The notes under the pieces: model-generated
What the model was told of the DNA's origin: nothing
Seen by the model: the letters and a program-made list of their open reading frames with translations, nothing else
The model's database searches: none
Shown here: positions 1 through 7,054 of the stretch, piece by piece
Layout of the letters: every line of letters starts with the position of its first letter
Numbering within the stretch: the first letter of the stretch is position 1
Position numbers and translations under genes: made by a program
Assembly: GCF_017876795.1 (NCBI RefSeq)
Contig: NZ_JAGIOR010000009.1
Coordinates: 1 to 64,000 of the forward strand
DNA length: 64,000 nucleotides
Reading direction: 5' to 3'
Origin: Rhizobium leguminosarum
Lineage (GTDB): Bacteria > Pseudomonadota > Alphaproteobacteria > Rhizobiales > Rhizobiaceae

Positions 1-9
1 TCGATGGTG

Positions 10-34
10 AGCGCCCGGCTGGTCGCCGGGCGCT
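10..34. terminator. GC-rich hairpin after the DUF736 remnant
   Basis: Arms agcgcccgg (10-18) and ccgggcgct (26-34) pair perfectly over a 7-nt loop, just beyond the stop (43-45) of the minus-strand DUF736 remnant. The position suits a terminator, but the minus-strand transcript has no clear U-tract after the stem, so this is an inference. Confidence 0.5.
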
Positions 35-42
35 TTGCGCGG

Positions 43-372
43 TCAATCGCGGGGTTCCCATTCGATGATCGCCTGCAGCGTGGGATCGTCCTGGCCGGGA
101 ACCGGCCCAAATTGGCGTTAAAGCCGAGGCGCCGGATCGAAAGGTGTAGTAGGGCTTACCGTCCTGGTTCTTCTTCTTCCAGATGCCGCCGACCTCGATG
201 TCATGGCCGCGCGGTGACTTGGCGTAAACGCGGTGCGTCGGGGCCTTTTCATTGTCGGACGTGAACGGGACAGCCTTGATGTCCAGGTCGCGATCGATCG
301 TGGAGATGAGGCCTGCGCCTTTTGCGGTGTCGAGGTTGTCGGCGTCGAATTGGATGTAGTTGGTGTGGTCAT
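43..372 (-). pseudogene. Frameshifted DUF736-family gene
   Basis: A good ribosome site (AGGAG) precedes an ATG at 372, but the conserved coding content runs through three frames. After the start the recognisable protein (DHTNYIQFDADNL... then DLDIKAVPFTSDNEKAPTHR... and IWKKKNQDGKPYY) is in a shifted frame. It then moves to GFNANLGRFP and finally to GQDDPTLQAIIEWEPRD with stop 45-43. The APxxRVYA / IWKK / Gly-Lys-Pro-Tyr pattern is what I know from DUF736 proteins, common and of unknown function on alphaproteobacterial conjugative plasmids. The three shifts sum to a whole codon, so start and stop are nominally in frame. It is either a decayed gene or a stretch with indel errors in the assembly. 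Confidence 0.6.
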
Positions 373-766
373 GTCAGTCACTCCTCTTTGGTGGTTGCGA
401 TGATCGTTCCAAGGGCACGGCGGAAAGCGGTGCGCACCGTAGGCCGGAGCGTGAGCGGAGGAGGCGAGAGGACGCAAAAATTTGTATCGCGAGGAAGCCG
501 AAGGCGGGGAAATTTTTGTGTCGTCCGCTTTGCGCTAACCGCGTCGACGTGCGAACGAGCGTCAAAAGCAACCGCCTTGGAGGGGTGAGACCTGACCGAT
601 TCTGGCAACGCGCCTCCTGTTCGTCATCAGCCTAAGCCGCAAAGGCCGCGCCAATATTATTCAAAAATCCGGCCAAATCAACGGAAAATCCGGCTTTTCG
701 CCCGAATCGTGAAGCAATATGGCTCGCAATCCGTCCGATGCCATCGCGCTATGCCGGCTATTTCCG
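373..766. other. Intergenic region with a long inverted repeat
   Basis: I see no supported gene in this roughly 390-bp stretch. It holds an inverted repeat, gacgcaaaaattt (471-483) against aaatttttgtgtc (510-522), 13-bp arms with one G-T pair around a 26-nt spacer. The remainder separates the nuclease-like gene from the DUF736 remnant and may contain the latter's promoter; no box is convincing. Confidence 0.45.
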
Positions 767-1279
767 TCACGGAATTCTGGAAGATTTCGACTGGCGGTAG
801 TCGTACGGACTTTCGATCTCTGCAGACCACATGCCAAAACCGTGATCGCGGGCGCTGTTTTCGGCCTGGCCGTACTCGACCTCGCTGATTGAGTGGGCAG
901 CCGGCAGATACCGTAGCATTGCTTCCGCCAGTCCGACCTTCACCATCGCAAGGCCGATATCGGTGTCCCCGATGAAGCACTGCCCCACGAGGCGGCGATA
1001 CTGATCCTGGTCGATGATGTCGCAGCGGACATGCTGACCGTCGATCATTTTTCCAAGATAGCTGCGGGCCGCGGCGCCACAGCGCCAGACCTTGCCATCC
1101 TTCAAGCCGGTCTGATCGCGCTCGCAAGCATCGATGGCCGCGATCCTGATCCGCTGCTGTCTGATGCTGATCGTATCGCCATCAATCACACGGGCTCGGC
1201 CGGACATATCGGCGGCCTCCACAGTGCTGTGGCTGATCAAAAGAGTTACTAAAAACGTCGATAGGGCATTGCGTCTCAA
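767..1279 (-). CDS. Exported thermonuclease-like (SNase-fold) protein
   Basis: 170 aa with an N-terminal signal peptide (RRNALSTFLVTLLISHSTVEA) followed by a staphylococcal-nuclease-type core: RARVIDGDTISI, IRIAAIDACERDQ, WRCGAAARSYL, a CDIIDQDQYRRLVGQCF stretch and ARDHGFGMW. The IDGDT and RLVGQCF segments match the OB-fold nuclease family, so secreted nuclease activity is plausible but catalysis is unproven. It begins with TTG overlapping the repC stop (TTGA), so it is probably translated from the repC transcript. No other start keeps the signal peptide. Three more distant relatives lie at 35546-37376. Confidence 0.75.
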   Translation of the reverse strand: MRRNALSTFLVTLLISHSTVEAADMSGRARVIDGDTISIRQQRIRIAAIDACERDQTGLKDGKVWRCGAAARSYLGKMIDGQHVRCDIIDQDQYRRLVGQCFIGDTDIGLAMVKVGLAEAMLRYLPAAHSISEVEYGQAENSARDHGFGMWSAEIESPYDYRQSKSSRIP

Positions 1280-2553
1280 TGTGTAACCTCCATGGAATTT
1301 CGGGCGGCAAGCCCATAGATGGAGCGGGCGAGATGCAATTCGCCCGCTCTTGCGCGGTCCGTCATGGCCCGTAAATAGCCTCCCGGCGAGCTGACCTCCT
1401 GCCGCTCGTATTTCTCAAGCGTCACCGCAACTGCGACAGCCGCTTGCTGTTCGCCCATCTCCTCGACAGCGCGGCGGTGGGCATCATCGGAGATCCCGGC
1501 AAACCGGCATATCAGGGGCACGGCGCGCGCAAGGTCGGCCCAACTGGTGGGGGCAAAGCCGTAGGTCTTCAGCGCTGGCACCGCCCGCAGCACGTCTTGC
1601 AACGCTACCAATACCCGCGGCAGCTGCTGCGGCTGGTTGCTTTCGCTCCGGCGTCGCCCCAAGCTTTTTTCAAAAGCCCTCTTGCTGGCGGAGCCAGCCT
1701 TAAGCAAGCTGAGTTGTTCGGCGGTAGCCGAACTCCTTTCATCATTACTCTCTGCAATTGGATCAGGGGTTGTAATCTGTTTGTGCATGTCGTTTTCGAC
1801 ATACGGGCATGTCATATTCTGCGAATGAACCGCTTCTTTCGATCGGCACGGAAGCTGCATCAAGCGCTCCACCAACCACTCCAGAAGGGCTGTTGCTCGG
1901 CGCAACATCCGGCTTGAGGCCTTGCCGGCAATCCCGACAAGATCGCTGACGCAATCAATGCGGGCGGCAAGACGGGCCAAAGCGCGTTCGGAATGCTCCG
2001 CGGCGACCGCGAGGGCCTGGCGCGCTTTGCGCAGCGCGCCCCGATAGCGCCGCAAAGCCGCATCTGCGGCCTTCTTCTCGGCGCGCGCCTGCCTGACCGA
2101 TTCATCGAGTTCGGCATATCGGACGATCAGAATTCGCAGGTCAATCCCGCATCCGTCCGTGATCTCGCCTTCGCCGTTGCGTATGGGATAGCGCTTGTAG
2201 TTCCCGCTGTCCTGCATGGTGATAAGGCCGGCGTCGAACAGGCGCGACAACATGCGGCTGACGCGACCGACCGACCGGCCGATTTCAAACGCCAGTTGTT
2301 GGTTGGACTTAAACACGATCGGACGGCCCGATTTGTCGAATGTATCGGCCTGAGCCGTGTTGATCAGAGCTACCAGCAAATGGCTTTCGGTTCCATTGAT
2401 CAGGCCAATGCACGGAAGGCTTTGAACAAGTACGGCCAATTGGGCGCGCGTAATCGTCCCGACTCGTGCCGACTCTGCCAGCCGGCAGAAGTGGGCACGC
2501 CGCGGCGTTATCCGGCGGCCGTTTAGCCGCTGATTCGTTTGGGTATTCCCCAT
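1276..2553 (-). CDS. repC: Stand-alone plasmid replication initiator RepC
   Basis: 425 aa. The N-terminal winged-helix DNA-binding region of RepC proteins is visible (LLVALINTAQADTF, QQLAFEIGRSVGRVSRMLSRLFDAGLI and YPIRNGEGEI). A central helical linker and a conserved C-terminal segment follow (SWADLARAVPLICRFAGIS... PGGYLRAMTDRARAGELHL). RepC is the rate-limiting initiator of repABC replicons and acts on an origin normally inside its own gene. No repA or repB precedes this copy, but the upstream region resembles a repB-repC ctRNA locus. A second repC lies at 60711-62015; the two differ clearly in sequence, so they are not a recent duplication. Confidence 0.9.
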   Translation of the reverse strand: MGNTQTNQRLNGRRITPRRAHFCRLAESARVGTITRAQLAVLVQSLPCIGLINGTESHLLVALINTAQADTFDKSGRPIVFKSNQQLAFEIGRSVGRVSRMLSRLFDAGLITMQDSGNYKRYPIRNGEGEITDGCGIDLRILIVRYAELDESVRQARAEKKAADAALRRYRGALRKARQALAVAAEHSERALARLAARIDCVSDLVGIAGKASSRMLRRATALLEWLVERLMQLPCRSKEAVHSQNMTCPYVENDMHKQITTPDPIAESNDERSSATAEQLSLLKAGSASKRAFEKSLGRRRSESNQPQQLPRVLVALQDVLRAVPALKTYGFAPTSWADLARAVPLICRFAGISDDAHRRAVEEMGEQQAAVAVAVTLEKYERQEVSSPGGYLRAMTDRARAGELHLARSIYGLAARNSMEVTH

Positions 2554-2615
2554 TCCTTGTCTCCATCTTGAGACCAGGGAAAGCTTCGCCGTTCACCGAA
2601 AAGGTGCTTTCATTA

Positions 2616-2710
2616 TTGACAGGGAAGGGAGGGTCTGCGAGAAGTGACTTGGCTAATTTATCGACTCACAGACCGCTTCCGGATTTCTTCGGGAGCGGTT
2701 CTTCTTTTCT
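2616..2710 (+). ncRNA. Predicted antisense ctRNA (incompatibility RNA) for the stand-alone repC
   Basis: Upstream of repC on the opposite strand a TTGACA box (2616-2621) is followed, about 50 nt further on, by an intrinsic terminator. The stem is accgcttccg (2672-2681) with cgggagcggt (2690-2699), then a T-rich run. This is the layout of the small antisense RNAs that limit RepC synthesis in repABC plasmids. The -10 element is weak, so the RNA start (about 2650) is a guess. A second locus with matching geometry precedes the other repC (62077-62164). Confidence 0.6.
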
Positions 2711-2788
2711 GGTCGGTGTGTCTTCTCCGTAAATATGGTCAGAATGTCAGCTCCGGAATCGCGCTGATTCCGCTGATTGGGAAACATA

Positions 2789-2810
2789 GCGCCATAAAGC
2801 ATAATGGCGC
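2789..2810. repeat. Inverted repeat between repC control region and vapC
   Basis: Arms gcgccat (2789-2795) and atggcgc (2804-2810) around an 8-nt spacer, in a 275-bp gene-free stretch (2711-2985) that also holds ggaatc/gattcc arms near 2964-2989. It could be a protein-binding site of the replication module; nothing more can be said. Confidence 0.35.
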
Positions 2811-2985
2811 AACAACGTGCTACACGCATAATCGCTTAAGGTGCACGTCTGTAGCGGCAATGTATTGGTTTTTCAGGGTTTCGCGCTTAGTGCCGACACA
2901 GAACAGGCTGCCTCTGGCATATCATGTTGCAGCAAAATGGTGCAGGATACGACCGATTCGAGGAATCGGAGGGCTTCGGTGATTC

Positions 2986-3420
2986 CTACCAGCCTAGATC
3001 GGTCTGGCCGAAATCATCGCCCTTGTAAGCAATCCGCATGCGGTAAGCCTTGGCGCAGGCATAGGTGAAGCAATCACCCATATTCAGCTTTGCCGGATGA
3101 TTCACAATTTTTCCAAACTGCTGAGCGGCATCGAGAGCTTTGCTACCTACATCGCCGGAAATCATTGCCTCTCGCGCTTCCAGATCGGCAACAAATTGAT
3201 CGACCAGGCGGCGGGCGATCTCCATCATTTCGGCGGTGGCGGGCTTGTCCTTGCCGGTTGCCTCGGCCAACCTGCGCGTCAGCGACAGGGTGGCCTCCAT
3301 ACGGACTACGGCTGACATGTAATAAGGACCGCCGTCCCGCTCTAACCGGCCCATGAGTTCGGCGGCGTCTTGCTCCTGGGCGAGGATCGCGACGACGACT
3401 GAGGCATCAACGAACAGCAT
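2986..3420 (-). CDS. VapC-like PIN-domain toxin
   Basis: 144 aa PIN-domain ribonuclease typical of VapC toxins. Acidic metal-binding residues are seen in MLFVDASVVVAIL (Asp5), the glutamate in VVRMEATLSL, and the C-terminal NMGDCFTYACAKAYRMRIAYKGDDF, which carries the GDCFTYA signature and a final acidic GDDF. VapC toxins cut tRNA or rRNA and are held inactive by VapB. It starts directly after the stop of the antitoxin gene (3421), as in most vapBC operons. The length is normal for the family. Confidence 0.9.
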   Translation of the reverse strand: MLFVDASVVVAILAQEQDAAELMGRLERDGGPYYMSAVVRMEATLSLTRRLAEATGKDKPATAEMMEIARRLVDQFVADLEAREAMISGDVGSKALDAAQQFGKIVNHPAKLNMGDCFTYACAKAYRMRIAYKGDDFGQTDLGW

Positions 3421-3660
3421 TCAGTCTTCGCCCCACATTTCATCTGTTTCGCGTTTATGGTCGCCGGGAGCGAACGGGCCAGCTTCGCGGGCCATGGCGA
3501 GGGACTTGGCAAGCCGCTCGCGCATTGGCAGACTACCTCTGTGGTTGGCGATCTCGTGCTTGAGCGCGGCTTTGACCGCCTCAACCTTGCTGGATTTCGT
3601 GAGACCGATAAGCTCCTCGGTGAGCCTGTCCACCTCGGGATCCTTGATGTAGAGCGGCAT
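3421..3660 (-). CDS. VapB-like antitoxin (transcription-factor type)
   Basis: 79 aa from the ATG at 3660 (MPLYIKDPEVDRLTEELIGL), chosen over the upstream in-frame ATG at 3690 because a GAAAGGAT ribosome site sits about 8 nt before it. The N-terminal MPLYIKDPEVD matches the VapB/PSK-type antitoxins paired with PIN toxins. The C-terminal half, rich in Glu/Asp and ending KRETDEMWGED, is the likely toxin-wrapping tail. It is immediately followed by vapC, and the operator-like repeats upstream suggest autorepression. Confidence 0.85.
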   Translation of the reverse strand: MPLYIKDPEVDRLTEELIGLTKSSKVEAVKAALKHEIANHRGSLPMRERLAKSLAMAREAGPFAPGDHKRETDEMWGED

Positions 3661-3666
3661 GGCGGC

Positions 3667-3708
3667 ATATCCTTTCGAGGATATTATCATATCCTCTTTT
3701 TTATATCC
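3667..3708. promoter_or_regulatory. Operator-like ATATCC repeat cluster upstream of vapB
   Basis: Four copies of ATATCC or its complement occur at 3667-3672, 3679-3684 (GGATAT), 3689-3694 and 3703-3708. Two of them form the near-palindrome gaggatattatcatatcctc (3678-3697). They overlap the leader of the vapB mRNA, where VapB-type antitoxins normally bind to repress their own operon. Confidence 0.6.
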
Positions 3709-3793
3709 TCATCAACACAAATACGAAATCGCGCCATCCGACTCCGGGCGGGAAGGGGAGTTTGAGGGGAGGGGGATTCGGGCCTCCCCTCAA

Positions 3794-3830
3794 GATGATC
3801 GCGGGCAGGTCGATCCTGCCCGCGATCATC
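3794..3830. terminator. Perfect 16-bp hairpin downstream of the ParB-like gene
   Basis: gatgatcgcgggcagg (3794-3809) pairs perfectly with cctgcccgcgatcatc (3815-3830) over a 5-nt loop. It lies 63 bp past the stop of the minus-strand ParB-like gene (3893). No long U-run follows, so it may be a terminator or an mRNA-stabilising stem. Confidence 0.6.
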
Positions 3831-3892
3831 GGTGCGCTCCAACAGCGGGAGGGCCGATCACGCGGGTAACGTGACCGGCCCAGCGGACTGAA

Positions 3893-5815
3893 TTACTCAG
3901 CCGCTTGGGGGAACTGCTCGTGTTCGGCGGAGCTTTTGCCTTCGTCGGTCTGTTCGGGTGAGGATATCCGAACAGGAGCCGGTAGCCAGCCGCTTCCGGT
4001 AACAAGGCGGTCCGCGATCGTCACCGCCTCGGACTTCTTGGTCGCGGCTCTCACCGACAGTTCCGCTTCACTGCCTTTCGCCTCGGCCACCGTAAGTTCA
4101 ATGGTCGTCCGGTTGACGTGCTTGAAATAGCTGTCGCCGGTCGTCTCGAACCAATCTGGCATATGCACCTTGAGCGCGTGGCCAAGCTGGTTCGCCTGCT
4201 CGATGCCTTTTTTCCGGTCCGTGAACTTCTTTTCCACCGCATTGACCGCGTGCGCCGCGCCGAACGCAAGCAGCGCAAGCACGCTGTCCTGCGGCTGCTC
4301 CAAGAGCCAGTCGAACAGATCGGCAGGATTGCCGGGCAGGTGATGGCCATAGTTGTCCGCAAGGTCATTGAAGGCGGCCAGCCCCTTGCAGCTTTCGGCG
4401 TCCTTGATCGACGGCTCCAAGCGCTCGTGTGTCAGCGACAATTGAAGGGCGCTCTGCTCCGTATTGTACGGGTAGGCCACGCGCAACAGCATCGCATGAA
4501 CGACGGCAACAAGGGCGACCTCCGGGTTGTTCGCCAGTTCGATGCGCAGCGCGGCAGTCTTATGAGCCGTCAGGTCCTCGATCAGAGCCGCCGAATGGCT
4601 GATAGAGGGGACTTTAGGAGCTTGTGTGCCCTTGCCGCTCGGCTGGCCATCGCCCTCATCATCCCCGTCCTCCGTCTCGGCGCCTTCATTCGGCTTTACG
4701 AAACCGCGCTCGATGGCAAGCCGACCGTAATAATCGAGGAAAACGAAGGCTCCTGCCTGTTCCAATGCCTCTGGGCTGTAGCCTTCGGTCCGGGCATTGA
4801 ACGCGTCGATCCGTTTTTCGACCTCTGCCAGCTTTGTCTCTGCCTCGTCGTCGGCTACGCCGTTTTCGATCAACTCGGCAAGCTCCTCATATTCGGTCTG
4901 TGCGCCATCAAGAGCGGCCTGATCTTCCTCCGAAAGAGCAATCGCCTCCGGATAGTGGCGCTTCAAGGCATGATAGCCAGCGGGGGCCGTTGCGGAGCAC
5001 TCCACCCATTGCCAGCCTTCGGCGCGAACGTTCGAGGCGGACGCCTCGAGCTTCTCCGCCACGAGTTTTTCGATCAAGGCGGCGTCCGTCGCATATCCGG
5101 CGTTACGGTCATCGAACAGATCGCGTTTGACCGCTCCACCTGCTTGCTCGTAAGCCGCCAGCCCGCCGATAAATTGCACGCGCTTATCCGTGGCGGCAAT
5201 CATTTCCTCGGTGAGCGCTCGCCGGATCGATTGCGCATCGCGGTTCCAAGAGGGAAGCGCGTTCCAAACCGCCACCTGCCTTTCGTGATCATCGCTGACT
5301 GTAAAGGCCGATAGCTGCGCAAAGTTCATGTCCTCATCACGGTAAAGCTGCAACAGCACCGGGGACACGCGGGCGAGCGCCAGCCGCTTGCGAACGACCA
5401 TTTCGGTCGTGCCGAAACGGGCCGCGATATCGGCAACATCCTTGCCTTGCTTGGCAAGCCCATCGAATGCCTCGTACTGATCGAGCGGGTGCATGTCCTC
5501 GCGCAAGATGTTCTCGGCAAGGCTGATTTCCGTGGCGATCTCGCCTTCGCGCTCCTTGCACTCGACGGGGAAATCCTTGGCTATCTCCCCCGCCTTAGCC
5601 AGCAGATTGAGTGCGGCAAGGCGTCGGCCGCCCGCCGTCACGAAATAGCGGCCCTTCTTGTCGCCCTTGCGAACAACGAGGTTCTGCAACAGCCGGTAGC
5701 CGTCTTCTCGAATGTTGGCGGCCAGCGCCTCGACGCCCTCGGCGCTGTAGGTCTTGCGAACGTTCTTCGGATCGGCGTCCAGCTTGTTCAATGCGATGGT
5801 GATGATCTCGGTCAT
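3893..5815 (-). CDS. Large ParB/RepB/Spo0J-family plasmid protein
   Basis: 640 aa from the ATG at 5815, preceded by GGGAAG; the open frame extends further upstream but that part is low-complexity and unsupported. Residues 1-110 form a ParB/sulfiredoxin-like domain (MTEIITIALNKLDADPKNVRKTY, IREDGYRLLQNLVVRKGD, YFVTAGGRRLAALNLL, ATEISLAENILREDMHPLDQYEAF). Next comes an HTH/KorB-like region (DIAARFGTTEMVVRKRLALARVSP). A long C-terminal part includes an acidic linker near residues 365-400. It is about twice the size of a partition ParB. Such proteins are common on alphaproteobacterial conjugative plasmids; their role (partition, nuclease or regulator) is not settled. No parA is adjacent. Confidence 0.85.
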   Translation of the reverse strand: MTEIITIALNKLDADPKNVRKTYSAEGVEALAANIREDGYRLLQNLVVRKGDKKGRYFVTAGGRRLAALNLLAKAGEIAKDFPVECKEREGEIATEISLAENILREDMHPLDQYEAFDGLAKQGKDVADIAARFGTTEMVVRKRLALARVSPVLLQLYRDEDMNFAQLSAFTVSDDHERQVAVWNALPSWNRDAQSIRRALTEEMIAATDKRVQFIGGLAAYEQAGGAVKRDLFDDRNAGYATDAALIEKLVAEKLEASASNVRAEGWQWVECSATAPAGYHALKRHYPEAIALSEEDQAALDGAQTEYEELAELIENGVADDEAETKLAEVEKRIDAFNARTEGYSPEALEQAGAFVFLDYYGRLAIERGFVKPNEGAETEDGDDEGDGQPSGKGTQAPKVPSISHSAALIEDLTAHKTAALRIELANNPEVALVAVVHAMLLRVAYPYNTEQSALQLSLTHERLEPSIKDAESCKGLAAFNDLADNYGHHLPGNPADLFDWLLEQPQDSVLALLAFGAAHAVNAVEKKFTDRKKGIEQANQLGHALKVHMPDWFETTGDSYFKHVNRTTIELTVAEAKGSEAELSVRAATKKSEAVTIADRLVTGSGWLPAPVRISSPEQTDEGKSSAEHEQFPQAAE

Positions 5816-6361
5816 GATACTTCCCTTTCCCTTTTTCCCGCGAAGCGGTCTCGTGCCCGAAGGGGCAGGAGCCCCGCTCCTGCTCCCCGAGCTCGTGCGG
5901 AACAGCGGGGGAGAGGGGGGCAAGGGGACAAATCGGAGGGGGATCGCCCGCCCGAAGGGGCGACGCAAAATCCGCGGATGCGGATCCGCGTCGATCCTGC
6001 ACGAAGCGAGCCCGGCGAGCGGAGGAAGGACGGGGAGGCCGATTTTCCCCTTGCAGGGGAGAGGGGGCCGAGCGCCCTTTCCCCACTGAAGGAAACAATG
6101 AGCATACCAGGCGAAGGCGGCGCAGCGGCCGAAGCCAGTTCGCGCACCGCTTGACCGGTTAAAGGGCAGCCGCAGGAGGTTTAGCATAGCGCCGACCGAA
6201 GGACGGAAACCGGGACCGACTGCCCCCGGCAAGCGGTTCCATGTAGTATCGGCCGGAGACCGCCCGTTCGCCGTCGCCGCTCCGAGTATGTAGCGCTCCG
6301 CGTCGCCGGCGAACTCCGCTGGCAAAAGTGAGATTGCGCGTGAGGGTGGCATCCGGCTATC
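5816..6361. other. GC-rich intergenic region with a dispersed repeat
   Basis: This 546-bp gene-free stretch separates the ParB-like gene and the dioxygenase operon, which are divergently transcribed. It is very GC-rich and full of short palindromes. Positions 5861-5965 are repeated at 33614-33706 in the opposite orientation. The ParB-like promoter and that of the dioxygenase operon should lie here, but I cannot place -35/-10 boxes. Confidence 0.5.
5861..5965 (-). repeat. Dispersed palindrome-containing repeat, copy A
   Basis: Contains the hairpin gcaggagccccgctcctgc (5865-5883) and extends through runs of G and C to about 5965. The reverse complement of 33614-33706 aligns along almost all of it with scattered mismatches and small indels. 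It is noncoding in both places and sits upstream of a plasmid gene at each. Confidence 0.6.
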
Positions 6362-7054
6362 GTGCTGACAGAGAAATCAGCAACGGATGGTTGGATGAAC
6401 AGCCTTCGGGACCAGGTGCTCGAACGCGGCTATGCCCTGATGCCGGCTTGGCGGCCGGAGCGATCGGCTGGCGATGTGGCCGCGTCGTTCGGCGAGCCGT
6501 TGTCGCTTGGCGACGGCGATCCCGTGCACACCCTGACGCCGGCCGCGAAAGAAGCCTCGACGCCAAACTCCTATAGCGGGCTCTATGGGCTCCAGGGCTT
6601 TCCGTTTCATACCGACATGGCGCACTGGCGCGCGCCGCCGCGCTACCTAATGCTGCGCTGTGTCGTCGGCTTCAGGGAAGTGCCGACAATGCTGATTGAC
6701 GGGGCCGAGCTGGCCCGTAGCGTCGGACTTGACCTTCTCGCACGGGCGATCGTCCGGCCGCGCCGTCCGGTCCAGGGAAAACTTCCGCTGCTGCGAATAT
6801 ATCAGCCGGTGGAAGAGGGTGCCATCCTGAGATGGGATGAGGTATTTATACAGCCCGCCAGCAAAGCCGGCGAGGAGGGCTCCGCGCAATTCCGGGAGGC
6901 GATGCGTCTCCGAGTGTGCCAGCCGATCGCGCTCGCGACGCGAGGCGATACATTGGTCATTGATAACTGGCGCATGCTCCATGCCCGAGCGCTGGTCCCG
7001 TCCGGTTGCGAGGGACGCAGGCTTGAGCGCGTGTATTTGGGGAGGCTGCATTGA
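6362..7054 (+). CDS. TauD/TfdA-like Fe(II)/2-oxoglutarate dioxygenase
   Basis: 230 aa from GTG 6362; an ATG at 6395 (MNSLRDQVLERGYAL) is an equally possible start and would remove 11 residues. The double-stranded beta-helix iron-binding triad is visible: FPFHTDMAHW gives His and Asp, and NWRMLHARALV gives the distal His. RRLERVYLGRLH carries the arginine expected to hold 2-oxoglutarate. TauD-type enzymes hydroxylate small molecules, but no metabolic gene is nearby. Instead its stop overlaps the start of the HEPN/zinc-ribbon gene (ATGA-type, 7051-7054), so the two are translated together. The substrate is unknown. Confidence 0.75.
   Translation: MLTEKSATDGWMNSLRDQVLERGYALMPAWRPERSAGDVAASFGEPLSLGDGDPVHTLTPAAKEASTPNSYSGLYGLQGFPFHTDMAHWRAPPRYLMLRCVVGFREVPTMLIDGAELARSVGLDLLARAIVRPRRPVQGKLPLLRIYQPVEEGAILRWDEVFIQPASKAGEEGSAQFREAMRLRVCQPIALATRGDTLVIDNWRMLHARALVPSGCEGRRLERVYLGRLH

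Noticed and set aside
43..372. Programmed frameshifting in the DUF736 gene
   Set aside because: Three shifts in 330 bp without slippery sites or stimulatory structures; decay or sequence error is more likely.
4118..5314. 398-codon plus-strand frame opposite the ParB-like gene
   Set aside because: Antisense to a gene with clear ParB motifs; its translated sequence shows no family pattern.
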